Made by a program: the position numbers and the translations under genes. The notes beneath the pieces were generated by a model. The model ran no database searches. It saw nothing but the letters and a program-made list of their open reading frames with translations, and was not told where the DNA came from. From assembly GCF_003597395.2 (NCBI RefSeq), contig NC_133770.1, positions 78,781,548 to 78,845,547 on the forward strand: a stretch of 64,000 nucleotides of DNA, written 5' to 3'. The DNA is from Chelonoidis abingdonii (lineage: Eukaryota > Chordata > Testudines > Testudinidae). Each line of letters starts with the position of its first letter. Position 1 is the stretch's first letter. Positions 36,728 to 48,272 of this stretch are shown one piece after another.

Positions 36728-38600
36728 TGCTCCTGTTCTGAATATCTGAACTTCTCAGTGAGAGATTTTCATCTGAAAAAATGCTCACTGAATAAGAGAA
36801 ATATCAGCTAGTGCTGCTGTGTTTTGTCATTGGCATGGAGAGTAGAGAGGAGAGTAATAGATGAACCCTTCCCTCCAACTTTTAGTAATCTGCTCGCAAC
36901 TCCTTCTACGTGATGTGTATTCACAAATCTGAAGTCCTGTAGCCAAGCCTTATTCAAATCTAGCTGTTTTGTGGTGGGATACTTATGCAGAAGGCCTATG
37001 CAAAGCCCTCTGTGTCACTTAAACTTGTAACCTAGAGTTTAAGTGATGGGCAGGGCTTTGTGGAGGTCATTTTCAACTGCAGTGAATCTCATTCTTAGTG
37101 AATATTTCTACAGTAACATCTGCTGGGTGGTTATAGGTCTGTCAGCATTTTCATTATAAATCCTGTTTTCAAGGATTTATAGCTCACCCATTTAAAAACT
37201 CACAGCCAGCCTGAAACTTGACTTAATAGGTCTTAGCCCTGGACTTTCATACCTTGCTGCTGATCTCCAAATTTACTTGCTAGGTCTAAAAGAGGTTCAT
37301 TTGAAACAGGTGATTTATGGTCTGCATACATTCAGCCTGGTTGGAGGATGGAGTCTATTCAAAGCTAATTCCTTTTTGAACAGTCTTCTTTGGCTTCTTG
37401 TTAAATGCATTCACTACAGAAATTTGCTTATAAAGTCAGCTGAACTTTTAACCCATGCTAGTTTTTACCTCATTGCTTCCTTATTCCTCCATAATGTTGT
37501 AGTCTCCGTTCTGCTGTAAATAGTTTTCCCTCCTCCCCAGAGTAGTATTAATACCTGGCTAACTTGTTGCAGGTATGTGCATGGTTAATTATTTTACAGT
37601 AGGGTTTTGTTTTTAATTTCTTAACATGTAGAATATTTTGGATGTTAGCTTAGCTTTCTTTTAAGGGAATTTGTTTGACACACTCCGGTTTATAAATCCA
37701 TCAGAAATGCTTTGAGTTTGTAATATATATACCAGGTTTTTATCGGAATGGTACACACTTTTATAGCACACTAGCATTCTGTATTCCGAATGTACTACAG
37801 TCAGTATTATGGTCTCTTTATATTTTCATGTTATTCAGACTAATTGGTTTATCATCATTTTGGCAATATCACGTTTTACATTTATATGTGGTAAGGGGGT
37901 TGTTTGTTCATTTGTTTTGGGTTGTTTTCCCCTCCATTTTGACAGTAGCTCTGGCTTCTTGTGTCTGTTTCTAGTTCAATTTGTAAACTGATGCACAGAT
38001 GACATCCTGTTGTAATTGTTCCAGAGAAACTCAACACCCAAGATACTTTGGACGTATTTCACTATAATGAAGTAAAACTGTCTCCTTGGAACAAGCTAAC
38101 AGAAATGTGCAAACTGACAAGTATGGCCCATTTATTATAGTTCCCATTTCGATCACCCTGGTTGTGTTAGAGATTTTATAAAGGAATGGATATAAGCTGA
38201 TGTGCCTCAAAGAGACCAGTGTCTCTGGCAAATGAGCCACTTTTGTCTCTTTTATAAGACCTGCTGCTTCACTCCTGCATTTAAGTAGATGAAACTGAGA
38301 CAAGTCTGCCTCCCTCTCTCCTGTAATTTCAAGGTTTCAAACCACTGCACTCGGTCTATCTTCCAAGGTTAATTTACTTAACTGGTACCATCAGTTGGAA
38401 ACGTTTGCTGATAACTGGACAATCCCCTGCCTTAAGCAGTTATTACATGCATTGTCCTCCAAAGTGTCTAGGCTACAAAATGAAAAGGAGCATTAAAATG
38501 CAGAGCCACAGAATAATCTTGCAGTGTCCAATAGTTAAAATAAATTTAGTCTGAAACCTCCTCTTCTATCTTTATTATAGTGTTTCTCAAGCAATTTGGG
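36728..38600. other. Unassigned sequence
   Basis: No gene was recognised. The longest frame is about 90 codons, without domain. Confidence 0.5.
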
Positions 38601-39879
38601 GCTGGTTCCTACTTTCACAGACCTCGAGGAGAATTTTGCCATTGACTTCAATGGGACAAGTATAACCGGGCTGCTGCTTTCTGAGTAGTCCCTTGTGGCC
38701 ACAGTTCCCCTTGTGGTAGCCTTCTCTTCTCCCTCTTCACACACTCCCCACAGCCTTTGTTATGAGTTCTATCACCCTCCATTTGGGATGGTTTAATGTT
38801 CACAAATAGTTCCAAATAATAAAGGCCATCACTGCAATCCAAAGCTTCATGCTTATCTCTGGCTCTTCTGCCCTTCACAAAGTCACCTTTCCTAGCTGTG
38901 TCTGCCTGGAATTCCGTCTTCTGGCTCCAGCTTCCTTCTTTAGGCACTTTATATACTATCCTCTTCCAGAGATCTCTTCCCAATTGGCTGGGAGAGAGGG
39001 GAGCCCTGCCCTACTCTACACTATAGGGCTCCTGATCTTGGGCCCTTAAAGGAGCAGAGTCTTGAAATTTTCCTCCCAACTTACTCCTAATTCCCCAGAA
39101 CCACTTCCTCTCTCCCACTCCTGGGCCATTTCCCAGGTCTTTGTTCTTTTCAGCTCCCTGGAATGTGGTCTTCTGGCACCCTTTACTCTTAAAGGGCCAG
39201 TATACCTAGTTAGAAAGGCTTGGTCCCTTTCTCATATGGAAACTGGTGCTGTACCAAAAGGCAAAATCTTTATTAAAAGAGTATTTAGCTCATGTTTATA
39301 TGATGTGTTTTGTCCCAAAGGGACCCAAAACACTTCACAAATTATGAACTCAAATCTTGGCTTTGTCACAAGTCTAATGCAAGGGGCAGCATGTCATTGC
39401 TCTGACTCTGTCTGCTTCTTGGGTTCTCCCTAGCTCCAACGGGGATATAGCCAGAGCCAGATGTATACTTGGCACAGCATCTCTGTGTGTCTCTCTCTGC
39501 TGGTGCAGCTATGCTGGCTAGTACGTTGGGGGTAGAGCTATGGCTTTGTCTATTCTCTGGTGGGGAGTGGTGTGATGGAAAGTAATGGCTTTGTGGAGAC
39601 ATCTCCCCCTGTACTGCTACTCCTGGCATGTGGAGCCCATAGAGGGGAGAAAGAGCATGTCTTAATACCCCCTTCAGCCTCTGCATATACAACTTTGCCT
39701 TATTTATAGTAATAAATATACTTAGTGCTACTATACTACATCTTATCTTGAAACCACTTAAAACAAATTAAATAACCATTATTAGGGGGTTATTTTATCC
39801 ACCTACTCTAGGGGTTTGGTGAATGCATTCCTAATGTTATGTGGAAATTTTGAAATTAAGTATGAGTGACTAGAAATGA
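38601..39879. other. Unassigned sequence with a MITE-like patch
   Basis: TTGCCATTGACTTCAATGGG at 38636-38655 is a centre word of small palindromic elements; its outer arms could not be set. A 123-codon frame at 39062-39433 has no recognisable domain. Confidence 0.4.
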
Positions 39880-40520
39880 GCTGGAAGACTGGATGAAAGG
39901 AATTCTGCCCTTACCAAAGGGAGATGTAGCAGAGTGTAGTAACTATCATACCATCTCCCTGATATTGCACCTGAACCAAGTGGTGCTCAACACAATCTAG
40001 GATCACATGAAACAAAGGATAGAAACAGAACTACCACCACAAGAAGTTGGCTTCAGAGTAGGCCAAGGCACACGTGGCCAAATCGTGAATATCTGTCACA
40101 TTATTGAAAAAATGCAGAGAATACCATCATTCATTGATCATGTGCTTCACTGACTACACAAAAGCATTTGATACCGACTGACATGACCATCCTTGGAAGA
40201 TACCGGTAGACATAGGGATTCCAGAACTCTTACTGAACTCTTCATAAGTTTCTACCACCAACAGACCCCAGTGTGAATAGTAGTAGGAGACAGAATAGTT
40301 TTCCACTGGGCAGGGTGTGAGAGGATGTATTTTGTTCCCACATCTCGTTAACATATACACAGAATTTATTATGAGACAAGCCTTGGAAGGTTTTGACAAA
40401 GTGAATGGAGCTGGGATTTCCACTGGTGGACACATGATCTCAGATATGCTGACATGACGCTCTGTGCTTCAGCCACTGGTACAATGCAACAAATGTTAGA
40501 GTCTGTAAAAACAGTGAGAA
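39880..40520 (+). mobile_element. RTE-like LINE reverse-transcriptase fragment
   Basis: Across several frames the plus strand reads LPLPKGDVAECSNYHTISL, then EVGFRVGQGTRGQIVNICH, a YTKAFD-like block near 40150, and LRYADMTLCA near 40440 corresponding to the YADD box (here with the second D changed to M). These are the fingers, palm and catalytic motifs of an RTE/BovB-like reverse transcriptase. Frameshifts and stops are frequent and the second catalytic aspartate is lost. The right side is cut by the CR1 insertion at about 40521. Confidence 0.7.
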
Positions 40521-43123
40521 ATCTATACTCCAGAGAAGATCCTGGCAATTACAGGTTGGTAAGCCTAACTTCAGTACTAGGCAAATTGGTTGAATGTATA
40601 GTCAAGAACAGAATTACCAGAGACATTGATGAAGATGATAGCTTTAGGAAGAGTCAACATGGCATTTGTAAAGGAAAATCATGCCTCATTCTCTGAGGGA
40701 AACAGCAAACAGGTGGACAAGGGTGATTCAGTGGACATTGTGTACTTGGACTTTCAGAGAGCCTTTCACAGCATCCCTCTCCAAAGGCTTTTCAACAAAG
40801 TAAGCAGTCATGGCATAAAATGGAAAGTCTGCTCCTGGATCAGTAACTGGTTAAAAGATAAGAAACAAACCTCAGGAATAAATGGTCATTCTTGAAGTGG
40901 AGAGAGGTAAATAGCATGGTCCCCCAAGGTCTGGATTTCTGCTGGGACCAGTGCTGTTAAAAATATTGATAAATGGACTGGAAAAGGGGGTAAATGGTGA
41001 CTTGGCAAAATTTGTGTATGATACAAAATTACTCAAGGTAATTTAAAGCCAAAGATAACTGAAGAGTTACTAGGCGATCTAACAAAACAGGGTGAATGAG
41101 CAACAAAATGGCTGATGAAACTCGGTGCTGACAAGTGCAGGCTAATGCAAAGTGGAAAACATAATCCAAACTATACATACAAAATGATGGGGATCTAATT
41201 AGCTGTTACCACAAGAGATCATGGCATCATTATGGGTAGTTCTCTAAAAACTTCTGCTCAATGTGAAGTAGCAGTCATAAAAGCTAACAGAATATTAGAA
41301 ACCATTAGGAAAGGGATAGATAAGAGAGAAAATATCATTATGCCATGATATAAATCCATGTTACAACCACAACTTGAATACTGCATGCAGTTCTGGTCGC
41401 CCCATCTCAAAAAGGATATGTTAGAATGGGAAAAGGTACAGGGAATGGCAAGAAAAAAGACTGGAGATATTGAACAGCTTTCATATGAGGCAAGATTAAA
41501 AGACTGGGACTATTCAGTTTACAAAAGAGATGACTGGGTGGGGGAGAAGTCTATAAAACCATGAATGGTGTGGAGAAAGTGAATACGGAAGTGTTATTTA
41601 CCTCTTCACGTAACACAAGAACCAGGGAGTCATCTAAAGAAATCAGTTTGCACCAGGTTTAAAACAAAAGAAGTACTTCTCTACATAGCACATAATCAAT
41701 CTGTAGAACTCATTGCCAGGGGAAGTTGCAAAGGCTAAAAGCATAGCAACTAGACAAGGATGTAAGCCCATGCTCTGAGTGTCCCTAAACCTCTGATTGC
41801 CAGAAGCTGGGACTGGAGGACAGGGGATGGATTACTTGATAAATTTCCCTGTTGTGTCCATTCCCTCTTTAACATTCTGTGTTGCAATCCAGACCAGTGA
41901 GGTGCTGTGTTATCACCTGACTTGCAATGTTGGGTGCCTTACAAAGCTTTGCTGCTGTAACTCCCAACCTGGACATCTCACAAACAGCCAAATAGAATGT
42001 GGGTCACACCTTGAGTGTCTGTGTATAGCTGTAGCGTGCCAGCACACTCCAGTTACACTCTGGCTTCCACCACCCTTGGTCACTGGAAGTGGGACCCAAA
42101 CACACTCTCAGTCCTGTGTTTTTCCTCAAAACGTGTGTTCTGCACTGTCCAGCCCTCGCCTGGACAGTCCAGATATTGAAGGTCCATTGCCCCTGTAAGG
42201 ATCAATGTCTAACAGTTTGCTACTTTAAATGGAGTTACCCACACAGCTCAGTTTAGTTTTGATTAAAGAATATAACAAGTTCATTTAACTATAAGGAGAT
42301 AGATTTTAAATGAGTAGAAGCATAAGGCATTAAAGTCAGAAAGGGTCCCAAGAGAAATAAAAATAAAATGCTTTCCAGTAACTAAAACGTAACAAATTAG
42401 ACTTGGTTCAAGGTGAAAATCTTGCTACATGTTCCCAGCAATGCTGCTAACCAAATTCTTAAGTCAGAACCCTTCCCAAAGTCCAAAGGCTGGTTCCTTT
42501 GTCCTCTCAGGTGAAAGAGTGAGTGAGAGAGATAAAGAGAGGATACCTGGGGTGTTTTGGCCCTTTTATAGTTCAGTCCCCCTTTGAAGTGAATTCTTCT
42601 GAGGATTACCCCGCAAAGCAAAGTTTATTTAAATGGTAACAAAGACGATGTGGAGTTTGGGGGTGAAAGTGCCCCATGCTCTTTCATCTCCCCGTGTATG
42701 GTGACATGCAGTTTTGCCTTGTCTCCCTCTTGCCGTCTCAAGGACCTTGTTTATTACTTATATGTAAATTGAAGTAAACACACATTTCTTTGTTTATGAT
42801 AGACCTGCTTAGCCGCTCCTGTCTAATCGGGGCTGCGTGGGTTTGAATGTGTGCTACAACATCATACAGAGGAAATTCATAACTTTGCATATATTGTTGC
42901 TGCTTACATCTCACCAAGATATTATTGACCAGCAAGTTATTACTTTTCAAATGAGAACTTCACAAGGGATATTTTGTGCAAAGATTATTACAATGGTATG
43001 TATACAGGGGTTCATTCAGTCACACCCTCTGAAGCATCTGGCACCAGCCACTGCCTGAAAACAGGGTACTGGGATAGATGGACCACTGGTCTGATTCCAT
43101 ATGGCCACTTTTACATTCTTATG
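40521..43123 (+). mobile_element. CR1 LINE, 5'-truncated, split by a solo LTR
   Basis: Coding pieces in order: DPGNYRLVSLTSVLGKLVE at about 40540, SVDIVYLDFQRAFHSIP at about 40730, AKFVYDTKLLKVI at about 41010 (catalytic ADD reduced to VYD), WLMKLGADKC at about 41110, and LEYCMQFWSPHLKKDM in the frame 41358-41564. The C-terminus and untranslated part follow to 41868, including GGACAGGGGATGGATTACTT. The last 99 bp resume at 43025 with GAAGCATCTGGCACCAGCC and end in the usual ACATTCTTATGAG word. Several frameshifts make it inactive. It lies inside the RTE-like fragment. Confidence 0.85.
41869..43024 (-). mobile_element. Probable solo LTR inside CR1
   Basis: The 1156-bp insert is flanked by CCCTCT at 41863-41868 and 43025-43030; removing one copy and the insert restores the normal CR1 phrase. 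On the minus strand it starts TGTGACTGAATGAACCCC, and a textbook TATAAAAGG box lies at about 42571-42563, 460 bases from that start. The end reads AATGTTAA rather than the usual CA, which may be a mutation or a boundary error. No gag, pol or env frame remains. I remember the start phrase as a common turtle LTR. The 133-codon plus frame at 41797-42198 crosses the junction and is not a gene. Confidence 0.72.
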
Positions 43124-43130
43124 AGACATT

Positions 43131-43600
43131 ACCATTACTTCCTGCAGCAGAAAAGAATAATGGAAAACAGCAGCCAAAAGTTCAAGTCACAAAGACGAAG
43201 CAGCACTTGCCCTCTCAATAAGTTCACATTGGTCCCATTAACATGTCCGCATTATGGGTTTGATTCTGCACGTTGCTGAGCACTGCTATAAAGGTAAGAG
43301 GCCCCCTGAGCTCCCAGTGAAGTCATTAGAAGTTGAGGAAGCTCAGCACCTCACAGGGATGCTCACAGAATCAATTCTGTTATGAAATGACCAATGTAGG
43401 GCCACAAACCCAACACAGATGACTCCAGACACATTTTATGTTCTCCTCTATATAGGCAACTCAATACAAATTGTATGTTAACAGTAATCTGTGGAATGTT
43501 TGTATACAACTTTCTGTTGTACCTTAACAGAACTAAGGTCTCTCTCAAAAGAGGAGAAAACCTTGTCTCTCTCAAAGAGGAGAAAACAGTGCATGCTACA
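43131..43600. other. Unassigned sequence with palindromic MITE-like patch
   Basis: From about 43257 to 43375, TTTGATTCTGCACGTTGCTGAGC is loosely mirrored by GCTCAGCACCTCACAGGGA and GAATCAA. Boundaries are approximate. The remainder is unassigned. Confidence 0.4.
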
Positions 43601-43602
43601 TA

Positions 43603-43900
43603 GAGACAGTGTGGTTCAGGGTTTACAGTGGATTACCAGGACACAAGATATTTGACTTCTACCACTGACTTAGTGTTTGGCCTTGGGAAAATCATTTAAT
43701 CTTATCTTTTTAGTATCTCGGTTTATGACCTCCCTGTCTCCTCATGCTCCTCACCATCTCTCATATCTACCTGTTGCATCCTGTCTTTAACTTAGATTGT
43801 AAACTCTTTATGGAACAGACCATCTTTGTATGTTTGCACAGTGCCTAGCACAATGGGACCCTGGCCTCTAGATGCTAGCACAATAACAAATAGCAACAAC
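43603..43900 (+). mobile_element. MIR-like SINE, old
   Basis: The head reads GACAGTGTGGTTCAGGG with TTCTACCACTGACTTAG, then GGCCTTGGGAAAATCATTTA, a diverged core and the tail AGATTGTAAACTCTTTATGG plus GCACAGTGCCTAGCACAATG. It shares its plan with the copy at 33761 but is more diverged, and the core's CCTCAGTTT word is nearly lost. Confidence 0.6.
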
Positions 43901-45161
43901 AGTAATACTCCATCTGTAAAATGGGTAGTTGACATCAGTTGCAAAACTCCCAGGGCCTTTAATAGGAGCAAGTTTAGCCCACTGGGCTTTATCCTGTAAA
44001 ATGCTCAGCTTCCTGGTCTCCCATTGACTTTGATAGGAATTAAGAGCACTCAATGGCTTGTGAGATTGTGATCTGGGTCTTAAAAATGAGGGGGCCTAGA
44101 AACATCTGGAGGCTCTATTTTTATATTAGTACTTTTATTAAGAGCTTCTGAGCTCTGTGCTGATTTCTTCATGCAAGTGCAGCACGGCACACTGCTGTCT
44201 TTCAGTGCCATTTCTCAGTTTTTGTAGCAAGTCACTCTAGCTAGTGCACTTCTCCTGAAATAGTAGTTTTAGAGGGCGGTCACCAACGATGATAGCCTCA
44301 GTAGCATTCCAAAGGAAGGTTGCCATAATTTTTTTTTTCACCTTCTGACTAAGGACGACTTCAGGGCATTTTGGAGAAGCTCTCTGTTTATACTGCTGAT
44401 TAGCATCTGGAGTTCCAGTTATAAATCCTTGAGTCATTTCCCATTACAAAACATTTAATACATTTTCCTGGGCCCACCTCCTCATGAATCAGAAATGTCT
44501 GACTACAATACACTCTTCAACTGTTAAACTGGGGAGCCAATCACTCTTTGCCTTCTTCCCAGAAGGGCTTGGCTTTGATTTGTGTCTGTGTAAATGATCA
44601 CATAAAATTGCTTGTGCTTCTGAAGGTGAATAACATGAAAATGTATTGAACTCCTCTTGCTTTCTTTCATCCTGTCTTGTACAAAGGCAATACTGATCTG
44701 AAATCAGGTGGTAACTTTAGATATAAAAATCTCACTGTATTCTTCATGTGTCAAGTATTTTGTCCTTTTATTTTTCGTTCTTAGGAAATAGTTGAAAGGA
44801 GGCAGATAATAAAGACCTATTCTCCACACCTTCCTAGGCCTAGAGATCTCACTGTTTAGATTCACTTTCTGGATTCCAGATACCTCTGTAAAAAGAGAGA
44901 ATGACTTTGTGCCTCTCAAGGACCTTGATTTTGCCTAGAAAGCTCTGTTTGTTTGTTTATTTATTTATTTACTAATATAGTGCACCTGTTTCTATTGCTT
45001 TCTTAATTTCTACAAGGACAGTGTAGCCATTGCTGAAATACTATCTGCTGTAGGCAGATTGTCTCCTGCTTGTAAAATTCTATTCCACATAATCTCAGAC
45101 AGTAAAACTTGAGTATGATCCTTCTGCCCTTATACAGGCAAAACTCTTGGGCATTTTAGTG
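43901..45161. other. Unassigned sequence
   Basis: No gene was recognised. A (TTTG/TTTA)n patch lies at about 44948-44972. Around 43979-44085, words such as CCCATTGACTTTGATAGGAA suggest another small decayed MITE. Confidence 0.45.
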
Positions 45162-45224
45162 GGAGTTTTCAGGCTCTCTTAGAGGTCCAGAGGATCCCGG
45201 GCCACTTCCAGCTTTTGAGGCCCC

Positions 45225-45331
45225 TATATAAAATAAAAATAATAATAAAATAATAATAAAATATTAATAATAATATAAATAAAATAATAAAAATAAAAAT
45301 AATATAAACAATAATAATAAAAATAAAAAAA
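45225..45331. repeat. (AAT)n-rich low-complexity tract
   Basis: Over 100 bp made of AAT, AAAT and AAAAAT units lie near the 3' end of the hAT transposon. Phe/Tyr/Ile-rich minus-strand frames across it are artefacts. Confidence 0.9.
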
Positions 45332-45458
45332 TGACAGCACATGAAAACAAAATAAGGAACCAAAAAGAGTGAGACATAATTTTAATACTTTTTTGTTTAA
45401 CAAATGCGTTTCTAGCCTTTTTCTGTGAACATGCACTTATTGAGGAAAAATCTAGCTT

Positions 45459-48272
45459 TCATGCAATGTCATAGTTGATTTTAAGCATGGTGAGCCCTTT
45501 CAAATATTCTTGTCCCATAGTTGAACGGTGATAGTCCTTTACCTGCTTCAACACATTGAAGGTGTGTTCACCTGAAGCCACTGATGCAAGCAAACTGACA
45601 AAAATACGCAATGCAATTGTGATATTAGGAAACACCCCCGAGAGTCCAAGTTCAAGTATTTCTTGAAGCAATTCCTCTGGCTTGCAATCCAATTTAAAGT
45701 TCATGGAATATATTCGTTTGAGGAAGTTGACCTCATCACTGAGATCTTTTGAGAATTCTTTGTAGTACTGTTGCTGAAATTGTTCAGCTGCAGAAAGTAG
45801 ATCTTTATTACTCAGTCTGTTGAACTGCCAAACAAACCCAAAAAGGATACAAATTAGTTGCAGTCACTCAAATCGATGTTTAAGGCCTGATTGAATAGAA
45901 TCAATGATGAAAAGGAAGACATTGACCGTATAATGCTACTCGGCATCAGATTCAGTAGGTAAGTTGCGATTGGTGGAGAACTCAGATGAAATGCCAATAT
46001 TCAATGCTACTAATTTGGACTCAATCAGAATCGCATCCCATTGTTCACAAATCCATTGGATGTCATTGATAAGACTTTCAGTGTTATTCCTCTCAACATC
46101 AAGTGTAGCATTGTGTGCTTCAATTACGAGATTAGTTTGGTGGATCATTGTAAGTAGCTTCATCCACAAAGATGACATCAGAATGCATTCAAATTTAGAC
46201 AGTGCTTCTAAACAGACTGAAGTTCAGTTCGAGCCTGTGCAGTGAAATTGAGAGATTCAAGCTCATTTAAAGCCTTTCTCACTGAATTCAAATGCTATGC
46301 AACTGGTTGACCACCATTAATAGGTGCAGACCATCTAGTTTTGGACATCCCATGCAGTGAAACAGGAAGATACTGCTTCAGAATTTCCCCGCTTTGTGGA
46401 TTGCTACTGAAGAGATTGTACATTTGCTGAACAGTTCCAAAGTAAGTAAGTTCTTCCTTGCATGATTCAGCACAGTCAACACCTACGAGGTTTAGTGTGT
46501 GGTTCCACAGCTGGAGAAAATACAGTTTGGATTATGCTCAAGCAGGACTGCTTGTACACCTTTGTACTTCCCAGCCATATTAGATCCACTGTCATAGGCT
46601 TGACTAATGCAGACTTCAAAATCTAACTTAAACCCTTCTAGTATTGCTAGTACTCGAGCAACAATTTCTTTTCCAGTTTTTTCTCATGAAATTATCAAAC
46701 AAAATAAATCTTCAATTGAAAATTTTGAGCTGTCTACAATCTTCACATATCAAATAACCATAATAGTCTGTTCCTTGTGAGAACAATCTGGAGTGGCATC
46801 AACAATGATTGAAAAATTCTTGGTATTTCGAATCTCATCAAGAATTGTTTGTATGACTGACCCACATAGCTCAATAAACTCGCTTTGTATGCGTGTGGAG
46901 AGATAATGGACTTGCATGCACTTTTGACTGTCTTGTGATTCTCAAACACCTTTAACATGCTTTGATAAAAGTGGGTCATATTTGCTGAGGAGCTCAACTA
47001 TGCCTAGAAAGTTTCCATTTGCACAATCACCAATACGTTGACTGGAACCAAAGAGAGCCAGTCCCCGCTCAGAAAGAAAAAATATGGTATTCAGGATGCG
47101 CGCAAGAAGCTTTCCCAGTTATTAGTTTCTGCAGAGAGTTCAGTCAGGAGTAAATTCTCAGCTGAAGTTTCAGCTGATGCTACCCTATTGACTGACTGAT
47201 TTCCACGCAACATCGTTTTCTTTGTGTGACGAACTTTCAGGTGATGGTATTCGATCTTTCAACTTCCTCCAACATCTGTTGATGCTCCATCCTGATTGAT
47301 CAGAGAACTGATGCATTTGCAGCACTTTTGTTCAAAATGAAGCAGGGTGCACAGTACAGAGATTGTTGTTCCATACTCCAGCATAACCAGTCTCTTGTGC
47401 AGGTTTCACCATTTGGAAGAGGTTTTTTTGTCAGCAGATGAGGAGGAAAAGCATGATTATCAGCATCTCGTGGAATGTTACTTAAAATTTCAAAACAAAT
47501 AATTTGAAGAAAAGATTGCATTTGGGCAGCATTGCTCTTGTCAATAATTCCAATGTCAGCCACAGTCTCAGACTCATAGACTTTAAGGTCAGAAGGGACC
47601 ATTATGATCATCTAGTCTGACCTCCTGCACAATGCAGGCCACAGAATCTCACCCACCCACTCCTTAACAAACCTCTAACCTATGTCTGAGTTACTGAAGT
47701 CCTCAAATTGTGGTTTGAGGACCTCAAGCTGCAGAGAATCTTCCAGCAAGTGACCCGTGCCCCATGCTGCAGAGAGAGGCGAAAAACCTCCAGGGCCTTT
47801 GCCAATCTGCCCTGGAGGAAAATTGCTTCCCGACCCCAAATATGGCGATCACTTAAAAACCCCTGAGCGTGTGGGCAAGACTCAGCAGCCAGCGCCCAGG
47901 AAAGAATTCTCTGTAGTAACTCAGATCCCAACCCATCTAACAGTCAAACCTGTAGTACTCATGAATTGCTCTTGCTGCATAAGATCTATATCTACCTGTT
48001 GCTGCTGAGTTTCTTGATTGTACGCGGGATCTTCTGCTGCATCTATTACCATTGGCACATCTCCTTCTTGACTATTGTCCTCATGTTCAGGTACTGGCAT
48101 TGAAATATCACCTGTTGCAGTTGCGGAGTTTTCATTATCTGTAGCATTGTTTGTTGGGTAAGGTGTGTTTTTCAATGAGAAATGAAGTATTGGCTTTGAG
48201 CACTTAGCTGTTGCTTCACTCAGTTATTTTTGCAGTCTCTTGCTTGCACCACTTTCAAATCCTCCTCTTCAT
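45459..48272 (-). pseudogene. hAT transposase pseudogene (ZMYM1-like / DUF4371 type)
   Basis: Read on the minus strand from a candidate ATG at 48272 (one frameshift follows at once), the parts are: an acidic, Gln-rich N-terminus (48175-47946); a zinc-finger-like segment near 47400-47300 with LPNGETCTRDWLCWS and CAPCFILN; a DUF4371/RNase-H-like core near 46860 with NFSIIVDATPDCS, carrying a candidate catalytic aspartate; a QAYDSGSNMAGKYKG-type segment near 46570; and the C-terminal dimerisation domain at 45704-45459 with FPNITIALRIFVSLLASVAS, then SGEHTF, ending NYDIA and stop. There are several frameshifts. At least one stop near 46750 is a TGA where the family has arginine, as expected from CpG decay. 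It encoded the enzyme that cuts and moves the element; it is now inactive. Confidence 0.88.
47568..47939 (-). mobile_element. CR1 3'-end fragment inserted in the transposase gene
   Basis: The insert has ACAGTC on both sides (47562-47567 and 47940-47945). Removing the insert and one copy makes the transposase frame read continuously through TGLTVADIG on the minus strand. The insert carries AGGTCAGAAGGGACCATTAT and GATCATCTAGTCTGACCTCC at its left end, the reverse complement of a CR1-type 3' tail, and GGAAAATTGCTTCCCGACCC in the body. Length 372 bp, a typical short 5'-truncated copy. Confidence 0.82.

Noticed and set aside
39062..39433. 123-codon frame as a possible host exon
   Set aside because: No domain, no supporting splice signals, and composition like neighbouring non-coding DNA.
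41797..42198. 133-codon plus-strand frame
   Set aside because: It begins in the CR1 untranslated region and runs into the antisense side of an LTR-like insert.
45169..45436. Phe/Tyr/Ile-rich frames that look like membrane segments
   Set aside because: They are translations of an AAT/TTA low-complexity tract inside the hAT transposon.
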